DNA of 30,297 nt from Bacillota bacterium. Its GTDB lineage: Bacteria; Bacillota_I; Bacilli_A; Izemoplasmatales; UBA1188. The translations under genes and the position numbers were made by a program. Where the stretch lies: contig JAEYPN010000021.1 in the NCBI GenBank assembly GCA_023410715.1, positions 1-30,297 on the forward strand, read 5' to 3'. Shown here one piece after another: positions 1-7,086 of this stretch (its first letter is position 1; each line of letters opens with the position of its first letter). The notes beneath the pieces were generated by a model. That model worked only from the letters and a program-made list of their open reading frames with translations, was not told where the DNA came from and did not search any database.

Positions 1-1
1 G

Positions 2-85
2 TATCATAATAAAAGGATTCATGGTTCGTTAAATTATAGAACCCCTAATCAAACATATAAAAATTACCTTCTAAGCTTTCAATAA
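2..85 (+). pseudogene. IS3-family transposase orfB, 3' end only
   Basis: The frame from base 2 reads YHNKRIHGSLNYRTPNQ and stops at 83-85. The R-I-H-G-S-L block followed by Y-x-T-P is the hallmark C-terminus of IS3-family OrfB (DDE integrase) proteins. The 5' part lies outside the window, so I cannot tell whether the element is intact to the left. After the stop, about 88-120 reads like an IS150-group right end (a 'gtctaacatttt...cttgaccta' type sequence). Its position, directly abutting a different IS3 C-terminus, suggests insertion of one element in another. Confidence 0.75.
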
Positions 86-116
86 AAAGTCTAACATTTT
101 GTGTCTAAAAACTTGA

Positions 117-251
117 CCTAGGTCCAGATTTAACTCTTTCGAAGAGTTAGAACGAGAATTATTTGATTATGTAAATTGGTATAATAATTTAAGAATCCAT
201 GGTAGCTTAGGATATTTATCACCAATAGCATTTAAACAACTGCATATATAA
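117..251 (+). pseudogene. Second IS3-family transposase orfB remnant
   Basis: An open frame with no start codon encodes about 44 residues including ELFDYVNWYNNLRIHGSLGY and ending L-S-P-I-A-F-K-Q-L-H-I with a TAA at 249-251. The Y-V-N-W-Y-N-N-x-R-I-H-G-S-L-G-Y-L-S-P signature is the C-terminal end of IS150-group OrfB. It differs from the sequence at 2-85, so these are two different elements. Everything upstream of about residue 1 of this frame is replaced by the right end of the other element, consistent with nested insertion or a deletion between elements. The element probably ends near 280, but I cannot fix its terminal repeat. Confidence 0.75.
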
Positions 252-341
252 AATTTGTATAAAAAATAGTTATCAATTCACCTAATCTATATTGCTTTCC
301 AATAAACTTGAACGACTCGCCAGTTGAATAATCATGTTAAT

Positions 342-1241
342 CTATTTATATTTTACGTTTTTTTCACAAATATCATTTTTCAGTTTCAATAATCTTTGTT
401 TCTTCTCCTCTTCTGTTTTTATATATATAAGTTGCATGTCTATAAACAAGTTTAAAGAATCGAAAAGTTCTGTGCATTCATCATTACTCAATTCATGTAT
501 TCCTTTCGACAGTAATTCATAGACTGATTTTGTTAATTCATTGACTTCAGGATTAAGTTTATTATTTTCTTTAATTTTTTTTATTTTTGTTTCAAAATGG
601 TTATCTAATAACTCAGCACCATCCAATAGTTTTATTACCATTTTTTCAAGGATTCTTCTTAAATATAGTAGTGCTGCAACATTGTCGTTATTAATACGGT
701 GTATAAAAACTTTTCTATAATCTTCTACAGTATTAAACTTTTTAAGTTGCTTTTCATATGTTTTTGCTTCCGGTAGTCCTATCTCATATGGAGAAATGTT
801 TTGACCTATTTTTGTGATAATGAATTCATTTTCATTATAAGATAACATATAGTAAATAACATATTGATGATGATTATCTAAATTACACGTCAATGTTTCT
901 TTTTGCAGATATGATTTTCCAACGTAAGACTCATTAATATATAATATTCCTTCTTTATATACTTCATATGCTTCAAATAATTCAAAATTATTATATTCTA
1001 TTTTATACACATAATTATTATTTTTTAATCCACAATATTTTTTATATAGTTGAGAATCAGATGTAAATGATTCATCATCTTTACATGCAACGCAATATGT
1101 TTTAAGTTTAGTATTTCCGTTTCTAAAAAAATCAAGAATATTCTTTGTATTCTCAGCATTAATATAATAGTTTTCACTATTTTTTTCTACTGGCCAACTA
1201 CGTTTATAATAAATTGGTGTTTTAATAAATTCATCATTCAT
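342..1241 (-). CDS. Hypothetical protein, helical C-terminus
   Basis: I do not recognise this 299-residue protein with certainty. The start at 1241 is chosen because an AGGAGG lies about 9 bases upstream; a longer in-frame ATG at 1271 would overlap that site and leave it unused. The N-terminal half is mixed alpha/beta, with C50, C53 and C70 (CVAC and KKYCG) that could form part of a zinc-binding knuckle. From about residue 183 it is mostly helical and charged, with N-D-N-V-A-A-L-L-Y-L-R-R-I-L-E-K and K-G-I-H-E-L-S motifs. These resemble the C-terminal helical domains (DUF4145/HEPN-like) of many accessory and defence proteins, but that is only a resemblance. There is no signal peptide or membrane segment. 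It is the only intact gene between the IS3 remnants and the decayed zone. Confidence 0.7.
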   Translation of the reverse strand: MNDEFIKTPIYYKRSWPVEKNSENYYINAENTKNILDFFRNGNTKLKTYCVACKDDESFTSDSQLYKKYCGLKNNNYVYKIEYNNFELFEAYEVYKEGILYINESYVGKSYLQKETLTCNLDNHHQYVIYYMLSYNENEFIITKIGQNISPYEIGLPEAKTYEKQLKKFNTVEDYRKVFIHRINNDNVAALLYLRRILEKMVIKLLDGAELLDNHFETKIKKIKENNKLNPEVNELTKSVYELLSKGIHELSNDECTELFDSLNLFIDMQLIYIKTEEEKKQRLLKLKNDICEKNVKYK

Positions 1242-1418
1242 ACTATAAATCCTCCTATTTATTTTAGGCATTACAAACTCTATTCATATCATTATATTTT
1301 TTCAATAATTCCTAAGCTTTTTATTTTTTTAATCATTTTATTAATCTATTTTTTTATCATATAAAAATTGCATATATAATAATATTTTAAAGGACCATTA
1401 ACTAAATGTATGGCTGTT

Positions 1419-2110
1419 TTATTCATTATATTTTACATTACCATCATCAATAACCAATTCGCAATATTCATTACTAAATAATTCATAAAACATAATACTT
1501 TCAAAACTTTTTTGTAATTCAAAACCTGACCATGCTCCTATATTATTAATTTCTGTTTAAATGTTATTGATAGTCATTTCATCTTCGAACTTCCAATTTT
1601 TATTTCTTTATATAGTTGATCAATTCTTTACTATAAAAAAATAAATTTTACGTTGTTCAAAAGGCAATGAAGATGGTATCTTTTTATTCAATCTATATGT
1701 GCGAAGTTCTTTAAATATATTTTTTTGCTCGTGACTGCCTTTTTTTTCTTCTTTTTATTCATCATTATTTTAGCCTTTTAAATCAATATCTACTATTTCA
1801 GGCTGACATAATAAATATTTTTTTATTTTATCTTGCATTTCTCTGTTAGCTTCTAAAGCTTTCTTATATAATGAATTTGTGTATTTTAAAATATATGGAC
1901 TTTCTTTAAAAGTTAAAATATTATCACTTTTAGTATTATTAAAAACATTAGTAATATGTTTTTCTTCAGTTTTTTAACTAAAAAAATTTTTGAGCCAAAC
2001 AAGTAATCCAATATTGAAAATTCAAAATATTTAAAATTAAGTCTAGCGTTTCTATAATAAATATTTAATAAAAATAACGTTCCCATTGCGTAAATCAAAT
2101 TAAAAATAGT
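1419..2110 (-). pseudogene. Decayed gene of unknown function with frameshifts
   Basis: Coding-like sequence runs leftward in several frames. It begins with a hydrophobic stretch and a basic segment (frame with IYYRNARLNFKYFEFSILDY, about 2090-1985). It shifts near 1970 into a frame reading EEKHITNVFNNTKSDNILTF and then ILKYTNSLYKKALEANREMQ, ending in TAA near 1773. Downstream, RLNKKIPSSLPFEQRKIYFF and then INNIGAWSGFELQKSFESIM can be read, with a stop inside, and the final TAA is at 1419-1421. At least two frameshifts and two stops separate these pieces, and it could be more than one original gene. The amino-acid quality of the pieces is much better than chance AT-rich translation. No family is recognised. 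Confidence 0.5.
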
Positions 2111-2281
2111 TTTTTTGAATAAAAGAATATTTATTATGCTTCACTGACTAATAAGCATGTTCTCAGTCAGTTCCTTTTTGTTTGTGAGCTTCTTTTAAAG
2201 GCTTAAATACTTTATTCTATAGTTAAGTTAAAGTAATCAATACTGTTTTTTGTGAGTTATGCACTTAATATCAATTAATTT

Positions 2282-2536
2282 TTAACAATCTGTATCAAAC
2301 ATCATGCTCAAATTACCGAGTATTTTTTCTCCTTCGTATTCAAAATATAGTTCTTTAGAAGTGGCTTCTATTTCAATACATGTTCTAACTAACAAATTTA
2401 CTATATGCGGAGAGTATACTTTAAGCTAATTTTCATTTGTTTCATCTATCACATATACGTATTTAGAAACTTGTAATAATTTGTTTTCTAATTTTAAATA
2501 TGTATGCCAAAAAATATTTTTTTGTATAATTCCCAT
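2282..2536 (-). pseudogene. Short gene with one in-frame stop
   Basis: From ATG at 2536 (AAAGGAT just upstream) a single frame of 85 codons runs to TAA at 2282-2284 and is interrupted only by a TAG at 2426-2428 (codon 37). The first half reads WHTYLKLENKLLQVSKYVYV and the second YSPHIVNLLVRTCIEIEATS followed by K-E-L-Y-F-E. This resembles the N-terminal part of HEPN-like or Abi-type helical proteins found next to mobile elements, but I cannot assign a family. It is probably a 3'-truncated gene as well as a nonsense mutant. The nearby decayed genes are on the same strand. Confidence 0.55.
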
Positions 2537-2657
2537 CCTTTAACAATTATTTTTATTTATAATTAACGCCTAATTTAATATAATTATTTTAAACTTACTG
2601 ACCTAGACAAAGTTTTTAAACACTTTTTTGCATAATTTAACAAACTGATTGAATCAA

Positions 2658-2935
2658 TTAGTTTTTAAATTCTACTGGTATCATATTGTTTATTAACCAT
2701 AAATTCGTTCATAGTTATAACATTTTTCTATAAACGTAAAACCGACATATATGCTTGTTCAAATGTTTTATAATGAGCATGGTTTACTAATTATTTTTAT
2801 TTTTGCTTTATTCTTGCATTAAATGATTTTATAGAGATATTATCATAAAAATATTGCTTTAATGAATATGACTTTTTTTGTTCATCATAGTTTTCGTATA
2901 TTCAAATATTATGTTGTCGTTTTCTATCAAAATTT
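2658..2935 (-). pseudogene. IS3-family transposase orfB C-terminal remnant
   Basis: On the minus strand one frame reads YDNISIKSFNARIK, stops twice, then HAHYKTFEQAYMSVLRL. A one-base shift then gives N-N-M-I-P-V-E-F-K-N and a TAA at 2658-2660. This order matches the IS3 OrfB C-terminus: D-N-x-x-x-E-S-F-x-x-x-L-K around the catalytic glutamate, then Y-K-T-F-E-Q-A, then the S-P-V-E-F end. The catalytic E is replaced by K in S-I-K-S-F. With several stops and a frameshift it cannot encode a transposase. It points the opposite way from the orfA fragment at 3364, so it belongs to a different element. Confidence 0.6.
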
Positions 2936-3104
2936 AATTAAATATCTAGTTGTTAATGTGTTTCTTATAGCACCATAAACTAAATTTACTTTTAGTTTTT
3001 ATCAAATTTTATACCTGTTTATCTTTTTAAATGTAAAATAAAATGATTAAAAGATAAAATAAATTTAGTTTGTTCAAAAATGAATTATTAATTTTGATAA
3101 AACA
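2936..3104. other. Non-coding, no recognisable gene
   Basis: Extremely AT-rich sequence between the orfB remnant and repeat copy A. Short stop-rich frames on both strands show no recognisable protein motif, and I see no convincing promoter, hairpin or RNA gene. It may be further decayed IS3 orfB sequence, since the orfB N-terminal part should lie here. Confidence 0.5.
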
Positions 3105-3295
3105 TTTTTTATTATACAACCTACGATACTGAAAATTTGTCGTATTATGGGGAAAGAGTAGGAAATATTACATTTTTTAGTATAAAAACTGAAAATTAAA
3201 TTTATAATTTTTTAGATTTGTTAGTTATTTGTGTTTTAACCAAAATAAAAATCCAAAGTAGATTATTGATAATTTGAAGATTGTTGCTAGTATAA
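3105..3295. repeat. Intergenic repeat, copy A (truncated)
   Basis: This block aligns by eye along its length with 5268-5455. Shared blocks in the same order include 'ctgaaaatttgtcgtattatggg' versus 'ttgaaaattttgtcgtcttatggg', 'cattttttag' versus 'tattttttaa', 'ccaaaataaaaatccaaagtagat' versus 'ctaaaataaaaaacatccaaaatagac', and 'gataatttgaagattgt' in both. Copy B continues into the opposite hairpin arm (TCTACTTTGGAT), whereas copy A stops after 'gaagattgt' and runs into an IS3 orfA fragment. The hairpin is therefore half missing here. I did not compute percent identity. Confidence 0.65.
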
Positions 3296-3363
3296 ATATA
3301 TATAAATATTTAGTTAGGCAAAAAATTATGATATAATTAATAACAGCAAAGAAAGTGTCTATA

Positions 3364-3588
3364 ATGGCAAGAAGCAGCCAATATGATGATGAGTTTAAAA
3401 ATATGATTGTGAATTTATACAGATCATGTAAATCAGTTACTGAATTAATAAGTGAATATGGCATATCAAGAGCAATAGTATACAGATGGGTAAATTTATG
3501 TAGTCCTATTAAAAATTTGGAAGGTGCAGTAACAAATAACGATGAAATTAGAAAGTTAAAAAAACAATTAGCTGAAACTATGGAATAA
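3364..3588 (+). pseudogene. IS3-family orfA fragment
   Basis: The start MARSSQYDDEFKNMIVNLYR followed by ELISEYGISRAIVYRWV is a typical IS3/IS150 OrfA helix-turn-helix protein (Tnp_1 type) that binds the element ends. A GTG at 3355 is also in frame; the ATG at 3364 matches the usual M-A-R-S start of such proteins. The reading frame stops at TAA 3586-3588 in the coiled-coil part, where relatives continue E-I-L-K-K-A-M-A-I-F. A degraded version of that ending (R-M-L-K-I-M-I-F-I) is visible at about 3658-3684 after roughly 70 unrelated-looking bases. No orfB follows, so it cannot transpose by itself. A TATAAT-like box lies near 3330. Confidence 0.75.
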
Positions 3589-3718
3589 AATGATGAGGGA
3601 GCATCTAATGACTTTAGAAAAAGCATTAATTGCTGACTTATTAGGAAATGGGGCATTGAGGATGCTAAAAATAATGATATTCATATAATAAGTTATAAAC
3701 ATAATTAGAATTAAAAAA

Positions 3719-3754
3719 GTGTGTTGAAAAAAATTCAACACACCTATTTTTTTA
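3719..3754 (-). terminator. Rho-independent terminator, bidirectional
   Basis: A perfect 10-bp inverted repeat, GTGTGTTGAA (3719-3728) and TTCAACACAC (3734-3743), has a 5-base loop. A-runs on the left and T-runs on the right let it end transcription both ways. It serves the minus-strand gene ending at 3826, about 80 bases away, and would stop any plus-strand transcript from the orfA fragment. Confidence 0.85.
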
Positions 3755-3825
3755 AAGAAACCTTATAACAAATAATACATTTATTTAAATATATCATCTT
3801 ACAAACAAGCTTTATATTATTCTAC

Positions 3826-4227
3826 TTATTCTCCATAGCTTCCATATTTTTTTAATTCAAAGACTTTTTGTAATTGTACAAATGCAAATGGTATACAAAA
3901 TAGAATTGCTCCAATGAACAAAATAACATAACTTTTTCGCTCTGGAAGATACATTGCATTAACAACTATCACATACATATTAAATCCTAATAGTGCCAGA
4001 TGAATTACATAAACAATTAAATTAAATGCAAAGTTAAAATCACTATAATATGCAATAATATTAATAAACGTTATAACCGAAAAAACAAAAAGATAAATCC
4101 AAAATTCATTACCCAAAATAATTTGATAATTTTCAAACTGATAAATAGAATCTATAAGAATGAAAATCACTGTAAGTGCTCCACTAAAGAATACACACAA
4201 AGTGGCAAATAATAATTTACTTTTCAT
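3826..4227 (-). CDS. Small four-helix membrane protein
   Basis: A 133-residue hydrophobic protein with four predicted membrane spans at about 6-27, 40-61, 67-89 and 98-116, and a short polar tail ending K-K-Y-G-S-Y-G-E. The start at 4227 has AGGAGGT eight bases upstream. That ribosome binding site overlaps the stop of the decayed gene 4236-5139, so the two were one operon. I do not recognise the family and see no catalytic motif. The reading frame is intact although its upstream partner is destroyed, so it may be newly decaying or may be independently useful. A strong terminator follows. Confidence 0.7.
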   Translation of the reverse strand: MKSKLLFATLCVFFSGALTVIFILIDSIYQFENYQIILGNEFWIYLFVFSVITFINIIAYYSDFNFAFNLIVYVIHLALLGFNMYVIVVNAMYLPERKSYVILFIGAILFCIPFAFVQLQKVFELKKYGSYGE

Positions 4228-4235
4228 AATACCTC

Positions 4236-5139
4236 CTAATTTATATAAAAATTGGCATAACTAGGTATAGATTGCAATATATGTTGAGTCGCAATAATAT
4301 AATATTTTCTACCTGCTTGCAAATTAATACTTAGATATGGCTAAAGCGAACCAGCGCCATCATCATTCAAGTCCATATATTCATATGATTTATTTAAAAC
4401 AAATATTTGTAGATCAGAATAGCCACCATCAATATTTGTATATATATTAGAGTCTTTTGTTACTCTAGGTTCAAAAACATAACATATAATCTCATCTGTA
4501 TCTTTGCAAACTGAAAAGTATTGTTGAAATTCTGTTTACCATTCTTAATGTATTTTTTTGACTAACTCCTAAATTAATTTTTGACTTAAAATCTTTATCA
4601 AATCTTAATGACTCTTTAACACACGATTGGGCATCATCTTCTATTGATAAATCAATATATACTGAGTTCCTAGTATAATCAAAAAACTCATCATCGCTCA
4701 AATGAGTATAAATGATATTCATTTCATCAAAATTATAATAGAGAATAACTTCTAAAATATTAGAAAAAGGTTTTAAAATACCTTTTGTATCATAATTTTT
4801 TATTCCTTCGATAAATTTAATTTAACATATTTTATTATCTTTCAAGAAAAATCAGCTGAATTATATAAATATAATTTTTGGTCATATTCTTGCACATAAT
4901 AAAGGTTATTATTACAAAAATCCAAAGGACGTTTTTTGCCATCAAACACTAAATTTTGATTATCTATTTTTCCTATATTATAAGAAATAGCATTTTACTC
5001 AATAGCATAAATTGGGTTTTCATGCATAGAACAAAAAAACATAAATAAATACCAAGGAACTTAATATTGCAATTAAAATTATTTAATCTTTTACATGTAT
5101 TTCTTCATCTTTTCTTATTATGGTATTGCTTTTTAACAT
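4236..5139 (-). pseudogene. Decayed membrane-anchored secreted protein gene
   Basis: Read leftward from ATG 5139, the first residues are M-L-K-S-N-T-I-I-R-K-D-E-E-I-H-V-K-D, then TAA, then a clear membrane helix (IILIAILSSLVFIYVFLFYA). Next come pieces in other frames: NLVFDGKKRPLDFCNNNLYY, a 76-residue open piece at 4722-4492 (IYTHLSDDEFFDYTRNSVYI onward), and finally YSDLQIFVLNKSYEYMDLND followed by D-G-A-G-S-L, TAG, and LSINLQAGRKYYIIATQH. That last part, with N-D-D-G-x-G, x-L and A-G-x-x-Y-Y-I-x-A, resembles a PPC (pre-peptidase C-terminal) beta-sandwich. At least three stops and two frameshifts are present. It was probably a single-pass, externally exposed protein of about 300 residues. 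Confidence 0.6.
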
Positions 5140-5267
5140 TACAACATAGTTTTTAAACTTTTCATAGAACTTAAACTATTTTTAAATTCCAATGTGTGTT
5201 ACCAACAAGATAAAAATGTTCGTACCACCATTTATACATATTCACTCTAACATTTATACTTAATAAA
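5140..5267. other. Non-coding stretch
   Basis: No reading frame, hairpin or promoter that I can support. It lies between the start of the decayed membrane protein gene and repeat copy B and probably holds the former promoter of that gene. Confidence 0.4.
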
Positions 5268-5485
5268 ATATATTTTATTATAAAACCTAAAATATTGAAA
5301 ATTTTGTCGTCTTATGGGTTAAAAGCAAAAAACTTATATTTTTTAACTAAACATTAAAAATTTAGCTTGTAAACTTTTTAATTAAATAAATATCTGTTCA
5401 TTGCTAAAATAAAAAACATCCAAAATAGACTTTTGATAATTTGAAGATTGTATATCCTTCTAATTTTTAATTATCTACTTTGGAT
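5268..5485. repeat. Intergenic repeat, copy B (complete hairpin)
   Basis: Homologous to 3105-3295 over about 185 bases, with the same order of conserved blocks. Unlike copy A it includes both hairpin arms, ATCCAAAATAGA at 5418-5429 and TCTACTTTGGAT at 5474-5485. It has no open reading frame. A third, shorter copy limited to the hairpin region is found at 9250-9345. Confidence 0.65.
5418..5485 (-). terminator. Long-loop terminator after serine hydrolase gene
   Basis: Read on the minus strand, ATCCAAAGTAGA and TCTATTTTGGAT pair over 12 bases with one G-U and a loop of about 44 bases. The second arm is followed by a T-rich run (GTTTTTTATTTT). The structure starts about 26 bases after the stop of the gene at 5511, which is the right place for a terminator. 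The loop is unusually long for an intrinsic terminator. Confidence 0.6.
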
Positions 5486-5510
5486 ATATCACTTTTAGGT
5501 TTTTTATGAT

Positions 5511-6491
5511 TTACAATGCTGGTAAGATATTCTTTTCAATAAATTCAACTCTATCAAAAATAAGTGGTTTAAAGTATCCTGTGATAGCTACCACAACATT
5601 CTCTTTTCTATTAATATAGATTACATTACCACCATCACCTATGGCCGCAAATATATCACTAGTTCTATGAGGCAACCACCATAAATAGCCATAATCTTGA
5701 TTTCCAAATTTCTCATCTAAACTAACATATGACTTAGTCATTTCATTAATCCAGGTTTCACTAACTATTCTTTGATTATTAAACACTCCATTATTTAAAC
5801 ACATAAGACCAATTTGTGCCATCTCAAAAGCTGATAATGATAATCCCCATCCTGCTGTTGGCATTTCTTTTGGATCTAAAAACCAAACCTTTCCATGTGG
5901 ACCTTTATTCATTAAGTAATTGAATTGATCTTCTTTAGTTATGCAATTAGCATTACTTCTTTTTTCAATGTTTAACGGTTCAAATAAAAATTTATTTGCA
6001 AAGTCAAGGACGTTCATTTTTGTTGCACTGCCAATGATACCAAGTAAGATTTGTGTACCTAGGGTATGATATCTAAATTCACCTATAACATGATTATTTC
6101 CACCTAAAGAATCTAAAATTGTTATTACCCAATCTTCACTTGTACATACTTTTTTCCATGGCTCGCTTTTTCCCTTATATGGTGCTGTCATGGTAAGCAA
6201 ATGCTTTACTCTAATATCATAAATGGTTTTTTCCCCTCTTTTAGGAGTATATACACCCTTTGGAAAATAATCCATTATCTTATCATCAACGCTTTTGATA
6301 TAACCTTTATCAATCGCAATACCAATAAGTAATGATGTTACTGACTTAGTTACTGACATTATATTCATTGTGTCTTCTCTTTTAAAATCTTTCCTATTAT
6401 CCTCAATAACTAGTTCATTATCCTTATATGCAATGATTTGGGTAATGTTTTCTTCGTTTTTACTTAAATAATTTTTTTGAATTTGTTTCAT
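5511..6491 (-). CDS. Serine hydrolase, beta-lactamase (class C) family
   Basis: A 326-residue protein of the beta-lactamase/penicillin-binding (PF00144) family. The nucleophile motif S-x-x-K is S46-V-T-K49, followed by the usual hydrophobic helix (SLLIGIAIDKGYI). Y141-H-T is at the place of the Y-x-N motif and G285-D-G-G takes the place of the K-T-G/H-x-G motif. The segment H-L-L-T-M-T (97-102) is also typical. There is no signal peptide or membrane helix, so the protein is probably cytoplasmic. That argues for an esterase or peptidase rather than a true beta-lactamase. The start at 6491 has GGAGGG 8 bases upstream and a good promoter. The substrate is unknown. Confidence 0.88.
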   Translation of the reverse strand: MKQIQKNYLSKNEENITQIIAYKDNELVIEDNRKDFKREDTMNIMSVTKSVTSLLIGIAIDKGYIKSVDDKIMDYFPKGVYTPKRGEKTIYDIRVKHLLTMTAPYKGKSEPWKKVCTSEDWVITILDSLGGNNHVIGEFRYHTLGTQILLGIIGSATKMNVLDFANKFLFEPLNIEKRSNANCITKEDQFNYLMNKGPHGKVWFLDPKEMPTAGWGLSLSAFEMAQIGLMCLNNGVFNNQRIVSETWINEMTKSYVSLDEKFGNQDYGYLWWLPHRTSDIFAAIGDGGNVIYINRKENVVVAITGYFKPLIFDRVEFIEKNILPAL

Positions 6492-6512
6492 TATTAAAAC
6501 CCTCCAAAAAGT

Positions 6513-6541
6513 ATTATAGGTTAATTAAAAATTGATTACAA
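6513..6541 (-). promoter_or_regulatory. Sigma-A-type promoter for the serine hydrolase gene
   Basis: On the minus strand, TTGTAA (6536-6541), a 17-base spacer and TATAAT (6513-6518) lie just upstream of the gene starting at 6491. Expected transcription start is close to 6506, leaving only a short leader containing the GGAGGG site. Confidence 0.75.
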
Positions 6542-6635
6542 CAAAATATTTATTTTTTTTAAATTCATTTTATCTTTTAAAATGTTTAATAATGAATATA
6601 TATTGAACAATGAAAAAATATTTAAATTTATTCAT

Positions 6636-6659
6636 GAAAAAAGAGGACACATGTCCCCT
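6636..6659 (-). terminator. Intrinsic terminator after the FtsX-like remnant
   Basis: On the minus strand AGGGGACA (6659-6652) pairs with TGTCCTCT (6649-6642) through 8 positions with one G-U, with a 2-base nominal loop, followed by six T. It overlaps the stop codon of the reading frame that ends at 6658. Confidence 0.8.
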
Positions 6660-7020
6660 ATCCTAAATCAGCATTTAAACTATCAAGCTTTAGCTTATTT
6701 ATTTTTTTATAATAATAAATGTTTGTGCCTAAATAGAATGAAATAAATAATAAAAATGAATATAGAAGCCCCAAAAAATCAAACTTATAAACAATACTAT
6801 ATGTTGAATCAAAAACCTTAAACATAAAATACATTAATATTGCGCAATAAGCTATTCCTATTACAAATGAAATAACAGAAACAAGATGATATCCTCCATA
6901 TAGTGCGTAATAACATTCCTTATTATCATATCCATATGCTTTTAACATTGACATATACTTCTTGTTTCCATTAAAGACAAACTTAAACGATAATAATAAT
7001 AATAATAAAATGAGTAAAGT
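6658..7020 (-). pseudogene. FtsX-like ABC permease, C-terminal remnant
   Basis: The frame is open from 7020 to a TAG at 6658-6660. It contains a membrane helix with six consecutive leucines, then NGNKKYMSMLKAYGYDNKEC, GGYHLVSVISFVIGIAYCAI, and a last helix ending Y-Y-Y-K-K-I-N-K-L-K-L. This order (helix, N-x-K-K-Y-I-S-M-L-K-x-x-G-Y-x-x-K-E-x, two helices, short basic tail) is the C-terminal end of FtsX/MacB-type ABC transporter permeases. Those proteins normally have several hundred residues before this point, and a stop codon precedes 7020. An ATG at 6954 could give a 98-residue protein, but no convincing ribosome binding site precedes it. I therefore call it the tail of a truncated permease. 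No ATP-binding partner is nearby. Confidence 0.6.
6991..7008. repeat. TAA/TTA trinucleotide tract, six units
   Basis: Six perfect TAA units on the plus strand read as six TTA leucine codons on the minus strand, inside a membrane helix of the FtsX-like remnant. Changes in unit number keep the frame, so this is a length-variable site in principle. Confidence 0.8.
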
Positions 7021-7086
7021 TTAAAAAACTTATAAAAATATTATTTTTATATAAATATGTATTAAAATATAATATGGGTGATTTAT

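Noticed and set aside
1913..2098. Stand-alone 61-codon minus-strand gene
   Set aside because: Its second half is out of frame with clearly better coding sequence next to it; it is a piece of the decayed gene at 1419-2110.
2143..2171. ACTGACT/AGTCAGT hairpin followed by T-rich sequence as a terminator
   Set aside because: No plus-strand gene ends upstream and the T-run is interrupted; likely chance.
3225..3656. Minus-strand hydrophobic frame of 143 codons
   Set aside because: It lies opposite the clear orfA helix-turn-helix fragment and across repeat copy A, with no ribosome binding site.
4492..5139. Reading TGA as tryptophan to rescue the broken genes
   Set aside because: Other stops (TAA, TAG) and frameshifts remain in the same genes, and all intact genes fit the standard code.
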